A stretch of 29,119 bases of DNA, from contig DDJQ01000099.1 of assembly GCA_002339125.1 (NCBI GenBank), positions 1-29,119 on the forward strand, in the 5' to 3' direction. Under the pieces are notes generated by a model. The model was not told where the DNA came from, made no database searches, and saw nothing but the letters and a program-made list of their open reading frames with translations. The stretch comes from Alteromonadaceae bacterium UBA2620. Lineage in GTDB: Bacteria; Pseudomonadota; Gammaproteobacteria; Enterobacterales; Alteromonadaceae. Below are positions 7,752 through 19,307 of the stretch, piece by piece; within the stretch, counting starts at the first letter, position 1; every line of letters starts with the position of its first letter. The position numbers and the translations under genes are program-made.

Positions 7752-9108
7752 AAAAATTTGTTTCCAATATTACCCCGCCTTTCGTAGCAGAGCCAGATAC
7801 CCACTTCCCTATTGGCGTGTTAGATGCGCCCGAATGAAAATTCTTAGCGGTTATCCACCACAGGTACCATTTACCAGACTGGTCATCGAGTATTGGTGTT
7901 GCAAACTTAAATTCATCCCAGCGATAATGCCAGGTAGTTTTCGTTCCGGTCAGGGTAATCTCTCCGGCCAGACTGATATCAATGTCGTTATACTCTTCCT
8001 CAGACAATTCCTTTTCCCGTTGAACGATATTTTCTGTAGTAATCACTACCGGACCATGCCGACCAAATTGATATTTCGGGTTTGCCAGAATGGCTTCAGC
8101 AATGCGCATTAGCTCGGCATCGGTTGATTTGGCCGGTGGCAGTCCGCGCTCGCCGACAATCTTGTCAAGCAAGGCGCTATACCTTTGCCGCATCTGCTCT
8201 ATATAAGCCACTCTATCGGTCACCGCTTTGTTGGGAGTATTACCCAACGCATTTTGGTACGCCACAAACGTGTTGGCGATAACCAGTTGGCGTTCAAAGC
8301 CGGCAAACATTCTTGCTTCGGCACCTTCATTAAGAAAATAATTTGCCTGATCTGACGGGTCGTTGGGATCGATTTCGTTATAAGCTAACAACTCTCTGCC
8401 CTGCATCTCTGCAACGTGACGGAGATTCTGCTCGGTAGTGCTGACCGCTTCATTGACCTTTCTCAGGGTAGTGTTAGCCATATTCGTTAATCGGCCAACA
8501 TCCTGCTTATCGTAATTAGCCCCACTTTGTACCGTTCCTGAATTCACCGGTAAGTAGGCCGTTTGAGCGATATCAGTTAAAGCTGAAAGCGCTTTTTCTG
8601 CCGTGCCTTTGGCCAGTCCGGCAGTATTTATCCATTGTCTGGCCCCGGCTTCACTAAAGGGCGCCTGCAACCAGCCAGGCGCCTGATTCTCACGCAGCGC
8701 CTGCTCGATGTTTGCCAGCCGGGTCTGGACATTTCCGGTTTGCTGCACCTGCTTATTACTCTGGCTAATACCAAATTGGATTAAGTTGGCAAACTCCTGC
8801 AGTTTTTGGCTAGCCGCCATCACATCGGGATCACTTACCTGAGGGTACTTCGCCAGCGCTTTTTTATGCCGCTCGTAAGACTGTTGCCACCGTTTAACAT
8901 AGGCGGGATCCTGAAAAGGCTTTACGCCATTTTTATCCAACTCCTGCATAGCACTGGTGATATCGCGGGTAATCTTCTTTACTCTGACCCGTTCCCCGGA
9001 CACCAATGGTCGCGGCTGGGCCTGCGGTGCATTAGCGTGGAGCGTAAATGTGGGAAAAACAGTAAAACATAATGTCGCGGAAATGAGTAAAACAGGGATA
9101 AAACGCAT
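7750..9108 (-). CDS. Exported protein of unknown function (452 aa)
   Basis: I do not recognise this family. The ATG at 9108 follows AAAGGAATGTATC, a good ribosome site, and begins MRFIPVLLISATLCFTVFP, a signal peptide probably cleaved after HANA (about residue 28). The frame is open 17 codons further upstream, but that part is polar and would bury the signal. The mature protein looks mostly helical to about residue 340 (many Gln, Ala and Glu, heptad-like stretches). It then ends in a short part rich in Trp and Tyr that looks like beta structure (WHYRWDEFKF, KWYLWWITAKNF). No lipobox, transmembrane anchor or enzyme motif was seen, and the mature part has no cysteine. It is followed by a terminator-like hairpin and separated from the next upstream gene by 143 bases, so it is probably transcribed alone. 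Confidence 0.8.
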   Translation of the reverse strand: MRFIPVLLISATLCFTVFPTFTLHANAPQAQPRPLVSGERVRVKKITRDITSAMQELDKNGVKPFQDPAYVKRWQQSYERHKKALAKYPQVSDPDVMAASQKLQEFANLIQFGISQSNKQVQQTGNVQTRLANIEQALRENQAPGWLQAPFSEAGARQWINTAGLAKGTAEKALSALTDIAQTAYLPVNSGTVQSGANYDKQDVGRLTNMANTTLRKVNEAVSTTEQNLRHVAEMQGRELLAYNEIDPNDPSDQANYFLNEGAEARMFAGFERQLVIANTFVAYQNALGNTPNKAVTDRVAYIEQMRQRYSALLDKIVGERGLPPAKSTDAELMRIAEAILANPKYQFGRHGPVVITTENIVQREKELSEEEYNDIDISLAGEITLTGTKTTWHYRWDEFKFATPILDDQSGKWYLWWITAKNFHSGASNTPIGKWVSGSATKGGVILETNF

Positions 9109-9251
9109 GATACATTCCTTTGTGCTAACCGTTATCAGCCGATTCCGTGGCTGAGGCATATTGTTTAATAATCAACCGATATTAGCCAATACAGATAGCG
9201 TTTTGCAACAAACAAAAGCCAGAGACAGAAGAATTGATTTTCAGCCAGGCG

Positions 9252-9650
9252 TCAGGGCATCCGGTATAGGGTGGTAAGTTCACCATCTGAACTTTTAAAC
9301 GTAAACGTTTCAGCGGTTAGCTCAACGATTTCATCACACCAGAACTCACCAACGAAGTCGGTGATGGGGCTGGATTCGGTAATGGTAAGACAGGAAAAGG
9401 TGCCGAATTTCACCTTTACCTCGTAGTCGGCCCGCACTTTATAGCTGAAGTCAGTCTCAGGATAAGTGCCCCACGATACCAATGTGCCATCTTCAAGGTA
9501 TTTATCGTAGCCCCAGAAGGTTTTGCCGCCATCATCAGAATTGCCCCAGGTGCCAATCAGTAGGGATGTGTCTATCTGTCTGGCAAAGGCTCCGCAGGCA
9601 AAGCACAGCAACATCCCGCAGCACAATATTTTCATCACTGGTTTAGCCAT
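9252..9650 (-). CDS. Small secreted protein of unknown function downstream of fimV
   Basis: The product is 132 residues from the ATG at 9650, which is preceded by AGGCATTGTA. A GTG at 9668 would give 138 residues and overlaps the fimV TAG by one base (TAGTG), but its upstream bases are a poor ribosome site. Residues about 1-23 (MAKPVMKILCCGMLLCFACGAFA) form a signal peptide. The mature part of about 110 residues is rich in Thr, Gly and aromatics and reads as beta strands (LIGTWG, TFWGYDKYLEDGTLVSWGTY), reminiscent in style of small lipocalin-like barrels, with two cysteines (FSCLTI, FWCDEI) that could form a disulfide. The family is not recognised. Its position right after fimV suggests cotranscription and translational coupling. 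Confidence 0.75.
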   Translation of the reverse strand: MAKPVMKILCCGMLLCFACGAFARQIDTSLLIGTWGNSDDGGKTFWGYDKYLEDGTLVSWGTYPETDFSYKVRADYEVKVKFGTFSCLTITESSPITDFVGEFWCDEIVELTAETFTFKSSDGELTTLYRMP

Positions 9651-9667
9651 TACAATGCCTGCCTGCA

Positions 9668-13087
<3,420 letters not shown>

Positions 13088-13152
13088 AGCGTTCCTTTTT
13101 TGCCCTCAAGCGTCATGTGCCGGATGTTATCATCACGGTTCACATTCGCGGT

Positions 13153-13184
13153 GCCAGCCCTTACATTAGCGCGCTAAGGCTGGC
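13153..13184 (-). promoter_or_regulatory. Hairpin in the probable fimV 5' leader
   Basis: GCCAGCC-C-TTA pairs with TAAGGCTGGC (ten pairs, one bulged C) around a loop that contains part of a perfect 12-bp palindrome TTAGCGCGCTAA (13166-13177). The two pairings compete, so only one can form at a time. It lies 66-97 bases upstream of the fimV ATG and could be a leader structure. A protein-binding site is also possible. Confidence 0.35.
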
Positions 13185-13424
13185 CTGTTTGTTGTTATGT
13201 TGGCAATTTTTCCCCGTAACTGCTGCGGGGACGGCTTTGGTGATTAACCTTGCCAGGTTTGTTTCACCTTGCTTCGTTGTAAGCCTTTATCAGCCAGTTT
13301 ATGGCTCTTTTCACTTAGTAAAATATAAACCAGTTGCCCGGGTCGATCTAGAAAATGTTGCAGCCTGATGACCTTTAAGGCGTATTTATAGATCTAAGTC
13401 TAAAAGCATCCAACGCTAAAACCA

Positions 13425-13452
13425 ACAAAAGCGGGAACCAGCCCGCTTTTGT
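13425..13452 (-). terminator. Intrinsic terminator after asd
   Basis: An 11-bp perfect stem (ACAAAAGCGGG / CCCGCTTTTGT) with a 6-base loop is followed on the minus strand by TGGTTTT. It lies 47 bases after the asd stop and separates asd from fimV transcription. Confidence 0.85.
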
Positions 13453-13499
13453 GTTATCGACCAAATTGGTCAGAAGTTTAGAACGCTCAGCGTGTTAGC

Positions 13500-14516
13500 T
13501 TACAAATAATCGCGAACCAGTGTTTCGGCTATCTGTACGCTGTTAGTCGCAGCACCCTTACGGATGTTGTCAGACACGACCCACATATTGATACCATTCG
13601 GATGAGTGATATCGTTGCGAATACGCCCAACATGAACTTCGTCGTTACCACTGGCGCTGCTCACCTGAGTAGGGAACTCTTCGCGGGTTTCGTAAACTTT
13701 TACGCCCGGCGCATTGGCCAGCAGTTGCTTCACTTCTTCAGCATCGATTGGCTGACGGGTTTCAATGTGGATGGCTTCACCATGACCAAAGAACACCGGT
13801 ACACGAACCGCTGTAGGGTTAACCAGAATGGTGTCGTCACCCATGATTTTCTTGGTTTCCCAGGACATTTTCATTTCTTCTTTGGTGTAATCGTTGTCCA
13901 TAAAGACATCGATTTGCGGGATCGCATTAAAAGCGATCTGGCGGCTGAAGGCTTCTGGCGTGATTTCACGCGAGCTCAGCAGATCGGCTGTTTGCTTAGC
14001 CAGCTCTTCCATAGCAGATTTACCCGCACCAGAAACAGACTGATAAGTACATACATTAATGCGCTCAATGCCAACAGCGTCCTGGATTGGCTTTAACGCC
14101 ACCAGCATCTGAATGGTTGAACAGTTCGGGTTGGCAATGATGTTACGGTTACGGAAATCCGCCAGTGCATGGGCGTTTACTTCCGGCACTACCAGCGGGA
14201 TGTCCGGCTCATAGCGGTAATGTGAAGTATTATCGATAACAATACACCCGGCTTCTGCGGCGCGCGGGGCAAATTCTGCCGACACACTGCCACCAGCAGA
14301 GAAGAAACCAAACTGCACCTGGGTCCAGTCAAATTCTTCGGCATCCAGCACTTCTACATCTTCGCCCTTAAACGTAATCGTACCGCCGGCAGAACGTTTA
14401 CTGGCTAACGGATACAGTTTTGCAACCGGAAACTTCCGTTGTTCCAGAATTTCAATCATGGTCTGACCAACCAGACCGGTGGCACCAAGAACGGCAACGT
14501 TAAAGGCTTGTGACAT
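13500..14516 (-). CDS. asd: Aspartate-semialdehyde dehydrogenase
   Basis: Asd reduces aspartyl phosphate to aspartate semialdehyde with NADPH, feeding lysine/diaminopimelate, threonine and methionine synthesis. The 338-residue product has the N-terminal Rossmann motif GATGLVG (residues 11-17) and the active-site motif NPNCSTIQ with catalytic Cys132, plus GHGEAIHIE near residue 246. The Cys and the NCST context indicate an active dehydrogenase rather than a degenerate Usg-like paralogue, although the gene occupies the place of usg in Escherichia (next to pdxB, upstream of truA). The ribosome site AGGAG lies about 11 bases before the ATG, rather far. A strong hairpin follows the stop. Confidence 0.95.
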   Translation of the reverse strand: MSQAFNVAVLGATGLVGQTMIEILEQRKFPVAKLYPLASKRSAGGTITFKGEDVEVLDAEEFDWTQVQFGFFSAGGSVSAEFAPRAAEAGCIVIDNTSHYRYEPDIPLVVPEVNAHALADFRNRNIIANPNCSTIQMLVALKPIQDAVGIERINVCTYQSVSGAGKSAMEELAKQTADLLSSREITPEAFSRQIAFNAIPQIDVFMDNDYTKEEMKMSWETKKIMGDDTILVNPTAVRVPVFFGHGEAIHIETRQPIDAEEVKQLLANAPGVKVYETREEFPTQVSSASGNDEVHVGRIRNDITHPNGINMWVVSDNIRKGAATNSVQIAETLVRDYL

Positions 14517-14591
14517 AGTAGGTTAAGCTCCTAATACTCTAACTTGGCAGGTATCTGCACTTTAAAAAAACTGACTTTTTCTGTTCTGTCG

Positions 14592-15734
14592 TTATTTTAG
14601 GTTAAAGCCTAATTTTGCAAGTTGCGTTGCAATCGCTGAGTCCGGTTGCTGCGAACATTCAACCTTATGACCGGCTAATTCGCGTCGAACTCTGTACTGT
14701 TTTCGCATGGCAGTGAAACTCGTTGGCCCTGCCAGCCCCTTACGAAAATGATTATTGTCTTCTTTTACATCGTATACCGACAGCACGAGTGCTATGGCGG
14801 GGGCGAGATTGTCGCCTTGATCGCTACATAATTCAAGGTCTACGTGTAAATTTGGCCGTTCGGGTAAAAAATCATCCAGTGATTTCTCGGGTGTTTGTCC
14901 GGCAAGATCACAAATGGCCTCATATACCATCTGGGTACCGGAGTATTTACCTTCCAGAGTATGCCCGGCTATGTGCGGTGTCGCGAGCCACAGGTACTGC
15001 AGCAAATCGGCATCAATATCCGGCTCATTGGCAAACACATCCAGCACTACCGTAGGACCATCGCCCGCCATTAAACGCTGCTTTAACGCCACCTCATCTA
15101 TGACCTCGCCACGACAGGCGTTGATAAGCAATTGCTTAGCACTCAAACCGGCCAGCACCTCTGCATCGATCATTTTATCGGTGGGGAAAGCTCCGTTTTG
15201 CACAAAGGGAACATGCAAAGTAATTACGTCGCAGTTCAGAATAGTCAGCCAGTCAGTAAAAGGGCGTTCATCACCCTGCTCTGCCAGCGGCGGGTCATAC
15301 AACACATACTCGATGCCGAGAACGTCGAGTAAGCGCGATAATGCACTGCCTACGTGGCCAGCCCCAACAATGCCTACCCGGGCGCGCTTTAGGTCAGTAA
15401 TGTCTTCGAGGTGCGCATTACACAGCACACTTAGCACGTACTCAGCCACGGCCTGTGCGTTACATCCGGCCGCCGACATCCAGTAAATCCCCTGCGCATC
15501 CAGGTAGCGGGTATCCAGATGATTAATCCCCGCCGTTGCCGTACCGACCAGAGTTAGCCGATTAGCACAATTAAGCAATTCAGGCGTCACCCGGGTAGTC
15601 GAACGCACAGCCAGTACGTCAAAATCTACCAGTTGCTCAGGCGTTAGCGTGCCAACGTCATAACCTGAAGCTTCACCAAAGCTGCCAAAATATTCTGCTG
15701 CCAGCGGCAACGAGTTTTCGTAACGTATTTTCAT
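14592..15734 (-). CDS. pdxB: Erythronate-4-phosphate dehydrogenase
   Basis: PdxB oxidises 4-phosphoerythronate in the DXP-dependent pathway of pyridoxal phosphate synthesis. The 380-residue product has the D-2-hydroxyacid dehydrogenase layout: VGIVGAGHVGSAL (NAD loop GAGHVG at residues 124-129), a LINACRGEVID segment near 203-213 and the catalytic-His segment PHIAGHTLEGKYSGT near 253-267. A C-terminal extension specific to PdxB ends the protein. Length equals the Escherichia enzyme (378). There is no purine-rich ribosome site before the ATG at 15734 (CTCCTACCCC), but the start fits the family. It lies 75 bases upstream of asd and may be cotranscribed with it. Confidence 0.95.
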   Translation of the reverse strand: MKIRYENSLPLAAEYFGSFGEASGYDVGTLTPEQLVDFDVLAVRSTTRVTPELLNCANRLTLVGTATAGINHLDTRYLDAQGIYWMSAAGCNAQAVAEYVLSVLCNAHLEDITDLKRARVGIVGAGHVGSALSRLLDVLGIEYVLYDPPLAEQGDERPFTDWLTILNCDVITLHVPFVQNGAFPTDKMIDAEVLAGLSAKQLLINACRGEVIDEVALKQRLMAGDGPTVVLDVFANEPDIDADLLQYLWLATPHIAGHTLEGKYSGTQMVYEAICDLAGQTPEKSLDDFLPERPNLHVDLELCSDQGDNLAPAIALVLSVYDVKEDNNHFRKGLAGPTSFTAMRKQYRVRRELAGHKVECSQQPDSAIATQLAKLGFNLK

Positions 15735-15808
15735 GGGGTAGGAGTTTATCGTAAGTTCGCGGGGAACCGAAAAACTATTCAGTGCGGTTTAACAACAAAT
15801 GGGAATAA

Positions 15809-15832
15809 CAGCCGGAGCGGTCGCTCCGGCTG
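15809..15832 (-). terminator. Hairpin terminator after fabB
   Basis: An 11-bp perfect GC-rich stem (CAGCCGGAGCG on the minus strand with its complement, 2-base centre) lies 12 bases after the fabB stop. The following minus-strand bases (TTATTCCC) are only moderately U-rich, so it may act partly as an mRNA 3'-end stabiliser. Confidence 0.7.
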
Positions 15833-15843
15833 AATAACTGCGC

Positions 15844-17058
15844 TTATTTTTCGAAGCGTTTCATTACCAGCGACGCATTGGTACCACCAAAGCCGAAGCT
15901 GTTTGACATTACGGTGTTCAGCGTGGCTTCACGGGTAGAGGTTACCACGTCAAGGCCTGCCGCCGCTTCGTCAAGGTTGTCAATGTTGATCGACGGCGCA
16001 ATAAAGCCGTGCTTCATCATTAACAGGCTGTAAATGGCCTCGTTAACCCCTGCAGCACCTAAAGCGTGACCTGTCAGCGATTTGGTTGAGGCCAGCGGTA
16101 CACCGGATTGACCGAAGACTTCCTGAATGGCAGCTAACTCTTTTACGTCACCTACAGGTGTGGAAGTACCGTGGGTATTGAGGTAATCGATTGGATCGTC
16201 AACGCCTTGTAGCGCCATTTGCATACAACGCACAGCACCTTCGCCGGATGGTGCAACCATGTCGTAACCGTCAGAGGTCGCGCCATAGCCGACTATTTCT
16301 GCATAGATCGTGGCACCGCGGGCCAGAGCGTGCTCAAGCTCTTCAACCACAACCATACCGCCACCGCCAGAACTAACAAAACCGTCGCGGTCTGCGTCGT
16401 AGGTGCGTGATGCGGTTGCCGGGTCGTCATTGTACTTTTTCGACAATGCACCCATGGCATCAAACTGACCAGACAATGCCCAGCTCAGCTCTTCACCGCC
16501 CCCGGCAAATACCACGTCCTGCTTACCCAGTTGGATAAGTTCCAGCGCGTGACCAATACAGTGAGCACTGGTGGCACAGGCTGAAGAAATTGAATAGTTA
16601 ACGCCTAGTATTTTAAATGGTGTGGCCAGACAAGCCGAAACCGTTGAGCCCATACAACGCGGCACCATATAAGGGCCTACACGCTTCACGCCTTTTTCGC
16701 GGATCACGTCTGCTGAGCCGACCTGGTTTTTGGACGAACCACCACCAGAACCTGCCACAATACCGGTACGAATATTTGATACCTGTTCTTCGCTAAGGCC
16801 GCTATCTTCGATAGCTTGTTTCATGGCCACATAAGCATAAGCGGCTGCATCACCCATGAAGCGCATTACTTTACGGTCGATATGCTCGCTGAAATCGATA
16901 TCGACGTTGCCCCATACCTGGCTACGCATGCCCATTTCTGCAAACTCTTCGGAAAAGGTAATACCAGATTTGCCTGCTTTGAGTGAGGCGGTAACTTGTT
17001 CTTGATTTATGCCGATACTGGATACAATACCCAGCCCTGTAATAACTGCTCTTCTCAT
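15844..17058 (-). CDS. fabB: 3-oxoacyl-[ACP] synthase I (FabB)
   Basis: FabB condenses malonyl-ACP with acyl-ACP and is needed for elongating unsaturated intermediates in the FabA/FabB pathway. The 404-residue product carries the Cys-His-His triad: Cys161 in SISSACATSAH, His in LNTHGTSTPVGD (near 295) and His in KSLTGHALGAAG (near 331). The MRRAVITGLGIVSSIG start is typical of FabB, and AAAAGGATAATT before the ATG is a strong ribosome site. It is divergent from mnmC, as in Escherichia. The 234-base region between them holds a FadR-like sequence. Confidence 0.98.
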   Translation of the reverse strand: MRRAVITGLGIVSSIGINQEQVTASLKAGKSGITFSEEFAEMGMRSQVWGNVDIDFSEHIDRKVMRFMGDAAAYAYVAMKQAIEDSGLSEEQVSNIRTGIVAGSGGGSSKNQVGSADVIREKGVKRVGPYMVPRCMGSTVSACLATPFKILGVNYSISSACATSAHCIGHALELIQLGKQDVVFAGGGEELSWALSGQFDAMGALSKKYNDDPATASRTYDADRDGFVSSGGGGMVVVEELEHALARGATIYAEIVGYGATSDGYDMVAPSGEGAVRCMQMALQGVDDPIDYLNTHGTSTPVGDVKELAAIQEVFGQSGVPLASTKSLTGHALGAAGVNEAIYSLLMMKHGFIAPSINIDNLDEAAAGLDVVTSTREATLNTVMSNSFGFGGTNASLVMKRFEK

Positions 17059-17107
17059 AATTATCCTTTTGCGTTAGTGCCGCATATGGTAATGATTTTA
17101 TGACACT

Positions 17108-17124
17108 AAGTGGTCTGCTCTTTT
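17108..17124. promoter_or_regulatory. Possible FadR-like site upstream of fabB
   Basis: AAGTGGTCTGCTCTTTT matches 12 of 17 positions of the Escherichia FadR consensus as I recall it (AACTGGTCGGACCTGTT), with the TGGTC core intact. It lies 50 bases upstream of the fabB start, where FadR or FabR acts in Escherichia. The match is weak and found by eye. Confidence 0.2.
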
Positions 17125-17292
17125 GCGACCCTGTTCTACGTGATTTGGTAGCAAATTTCCACCTCAATCCAAGAATCTTACCATTGTAGTGTATTTCGAC
17201 CGCGATGTCGGCTTCAGGTTCGATTTCTATCATGCGTTTACTAATACTGCTATTATAGCGCGCTTTTAACGATTAACCTGAAACACCACGCC

Positions 17293-19305
17293 ATGAGTAA
17301 ACGCCTGCAATCTGCCAACGTCCATTTTAACCAGTCCGGAACGCCCGTGGCAGACAGCTTTGATGATGTCTATTTCTCTAACGACAGCGGTTGTGATGAA
17401 ACACAGCATGTGTTCATTAACGGTAACGACCTCGCTGAGCGTTGGTTAAACTGGCAGGCAGCGCACTTTATCATTGCCGAAACTGGTTTTGGTACCGGTC
17501 TTAACTGCATCATTGCTATGCAGCAGTTTAAACAGTTCAGAGCAGCCAATCCGGCTCACCCGCTTAAACGGTTATTTATCCTCAGTACCGAGAAATTCCC
17601 GCTGGCAGTGGCCGACTTACAGAATGCCCTGGCGGTATTCCCGTCGGTCAGCGAAGAAGTCCATGCCCTGATTGCACAATATCCCCCCGCGCTTGGCGGC
17701 TGTCACCGCATGAATTTCGATGCCTGGCATACCAGTATCGATTTATGGCTGGGTGACGTACACGAATTGCTCCCGCAATGGCACTGCCCGCAAAATGGTT
17801 TGGTAGATGCCTGGTTCTTAGATGGCTTTGCGCCCAGTAAGAACCCTGATATGTGGACAGACGCGCTGTTCACTCAGATGGCTCGCTTAAGTAAAACCGG
17901 CGCTAGCCTGGCTACCTTTACTGCCGCCGGGGTGGTTAAGCGCGGCTTAAAAGAGGCTGGCTTTGAGATAGCCAAACGCAATGGTTTCGGCCGCAAGCGC
18001 GATATGCTCACCGGCATACTGGCAAATCCTCCCGCTAACCGGGTTAGCACGCCCTGGCATTACCGGTATCCCGATACGCCTGCCAACCCGACGCAACATA
18101 TCGCGATTATTGGTGCCGGCCTCGCCGGTTCTACCCTGGCGCTGGCGTTGTGTCAGCGTGGTATCAGAGTAAGTCTGTTTGGTCAGGCCCCTGCGCCCGC
18201 CGATGGTGCCTCTGGCAATCGGCAAGGCGGCTTTTATCCGCAACTTCAGGCCGACCAGAGTAACCCCGCCCTGATCCAGGCCCATAGTTTTTTATACGCC
18301 AGACGCTATTACGATACCCTTAATGCAAACGGCTTAACCTTTACCTGGCAGCCTTGCGGTGTTCTGCTGCTGGGGTTCAGTGAAGAAGTGCAAAAGCGCC
18401 AGCAAAACCTGCTGCAAAAAGAGTTGTGGCCAGCGCAGCTCATTCAGCCTGTAAACGCCGCAAAGGCCAGTGAATTAAGCGGCATTGATATTCACGGCGA
18501 AGGGCTCTTTGTACCACAAGGCGGCTGGCTATGCCCCGCCGAAGTGGTTGACGCTCAGCTTGAAGCGGCTCGGAAAACCGGCTTACTCGATGAGTTTTAT
18601 AACCAGCGCGTGGCATTGGATGAGGATGGCCGAAACGTAGAGCTTCTGGAAGATGGCAAACAAATGAGAGCAGACCGGGTAGTGATTGCCGCCGGTCATG
18701 AATGTGCCGAAATGACTGAACTGGCCCATTTACCGCTGCGACCGGTGCGCGGCCAGGTAGAAGCGGTTCCAGAGCAAGCACCATTAAACGAGTTAAAGAC
18801 CGTGCTTTGTCATAAGGGTTACTTAACGCCCGGTTGGGATGGTCGTCATGCCCTTGGCTCCACCTATGTGAAAGGTGATACCAGCACCACCAGCAGAAAG
18901 GAAGAAAGTGAGCAGAACCTGGCCACCCACGCCAAAGCGCTGGCAGGGTATGATTGGGCTCAGTCGATTAAACATGATGATACTGCAAGGGCGTCTATTC
19001 GCCTGGGCAGTGCCGATCACCAGCCTGTGGTAGGTGCGGTTATCTCGCCGCAGAAAACCACCGAGCGCTATCGCAAATTGTATAAGGGCAAGCATACCCC
19101 TCAGTATGAAGTGGCTACCGATGAACAGGCGCTTTTGGTGCTTACGGGATTGGGTTCGCGAGGGCTAACCACAGCCCCGCTGATGGCAGAATTACTGGCC
19201 AGCCAGCTTTGTCATGAGCCGCTGCCGATGAGCGAACCATTATTGCAGGCGTTGGCGCCAGAAAGGTTTATGCTACGCACTTTTAAGCGCCCGCCGGAAG
19301 CGTAG
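17293..19305 (+). CDS. mnmC: Bifunctional tRNA 5-methylaminomethyl-2-thiouridine biosynthesis protein MnmC
   Basis: MnmC finishes the mnm5s2U modification of the tRNA wobble base. Its FAD-dependent C-terminal domain demodifies cmnm5s2U to nm5s2U, and its N-terminal domain then methylates that with SAM. The 670-residue product matches the bifunctional form. The methyltransferase domain (about 1-245) shows IAETGFGTGLNC (SAM motif near residues 61-72) and VDAWFLDGFAPSKNPDMW. The oxidoreductase domain starts with IAIIGAGLAGSTLALAL (FAD loop GAGLAG at 274-279) and ends with GLGSRGLTTAPL. The start ATG has no evident ribosome site. It is divergent from fabB and stops 2 bases before the oppositely oriented FlgO-like gene, so the transcripts must converge or overlap. 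Confidence 0.97.
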   Translation: MSKRLQSANVHFNQSGTPVADSFDDVYFSNDSGCDETQHVFINGNDLAERWLNWQAAHFIIAETGFGTGLNCIIAMQQFKQFRAANPAHPLKRLFILSTEKFPLAVADLQNALAVFPSVSEEVHALIAQYPPALGGCHRMNFDAWHTSIDLWLGDVHELLPQWHCPQNGLVDAWFLDGFAPSKNPDMWTDALFTQMARLSKTGASLATFTAAGVVKRGLKEAGFEIAKRNGFGRKRDMLTGILANPPANRVSTPWHYRYPDTPANPTQHIAIIGAGLAGSTLALALCQRGIRVSLFGQAPAPADGASGNRQGGFYPQLQADQSNPALIQAHSFLYARRYYDTLNANGLTFTWQPCGVLLLGFSEEVQKRQQNLLQKELWPAQLIQPVNAAKASELSGIDIHGEGLFVPQGGWLCPAEVVDAQLEAARKTGLLDEFYNQRVALDEDGRNVELLEDGKQMRADRVVIAAGHECAEMTELAHLPLRPVRGQVEAVPEQAPLNELKTVLCHKGYLTPGWDGRHALGSTYVKGDTSTTSRKEESEQNLATHAKALAGYDWAQSIKHDDTARASIRLGSADHQPVVGAVISPQKTTERYRKLYKGKHTPQYEVATDEQALLVLTGLGSRGLTTAPLMAELLASQLCHEPLPMSEPLLQALAPERFMLRTFKRPPEA

Positions 19306-19307
19306 GT

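Larger units (their letters stand above)
13088..13499. other. 412-base intergenic region between asd and fimV
   Basis: This is the only gap above 300 bases. It holds the asd terminator at its asd-proximal end (13425-13452), a bulged hairpin near the fimV start (13153-13184), and presumably the fimV promoter on the minus strand, although no convincing -35/-10 pair stands out. An 83-codon plus-strand ORF (13117-13368) has no ribosome site or recognisable product and is not called. Confidence 0.6.

Noticed and set aside
13117..13368. 83-codon plus-strand ORF with a hydrophobic N-terminal stretch between fimV and asd
   Set aside because: No ribosome site and no recognisable protein; it overlaps the hairpin and the probable fimV leader.
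14555..14580. AAAAA-GTCAG-TTTTT hairpin between asd and pdxB
   Set aside because: The stem is only A-T pairs and too weak to call a terminator; pdxB and asd may be cotranscribed.
16922..17233. Minus-strand 103-codon ORF overlapping the fabB start
   Set aside because: It runs into fabB in another frame, has no family-like sequence and would disrupt the strong fabB ribosome site context.
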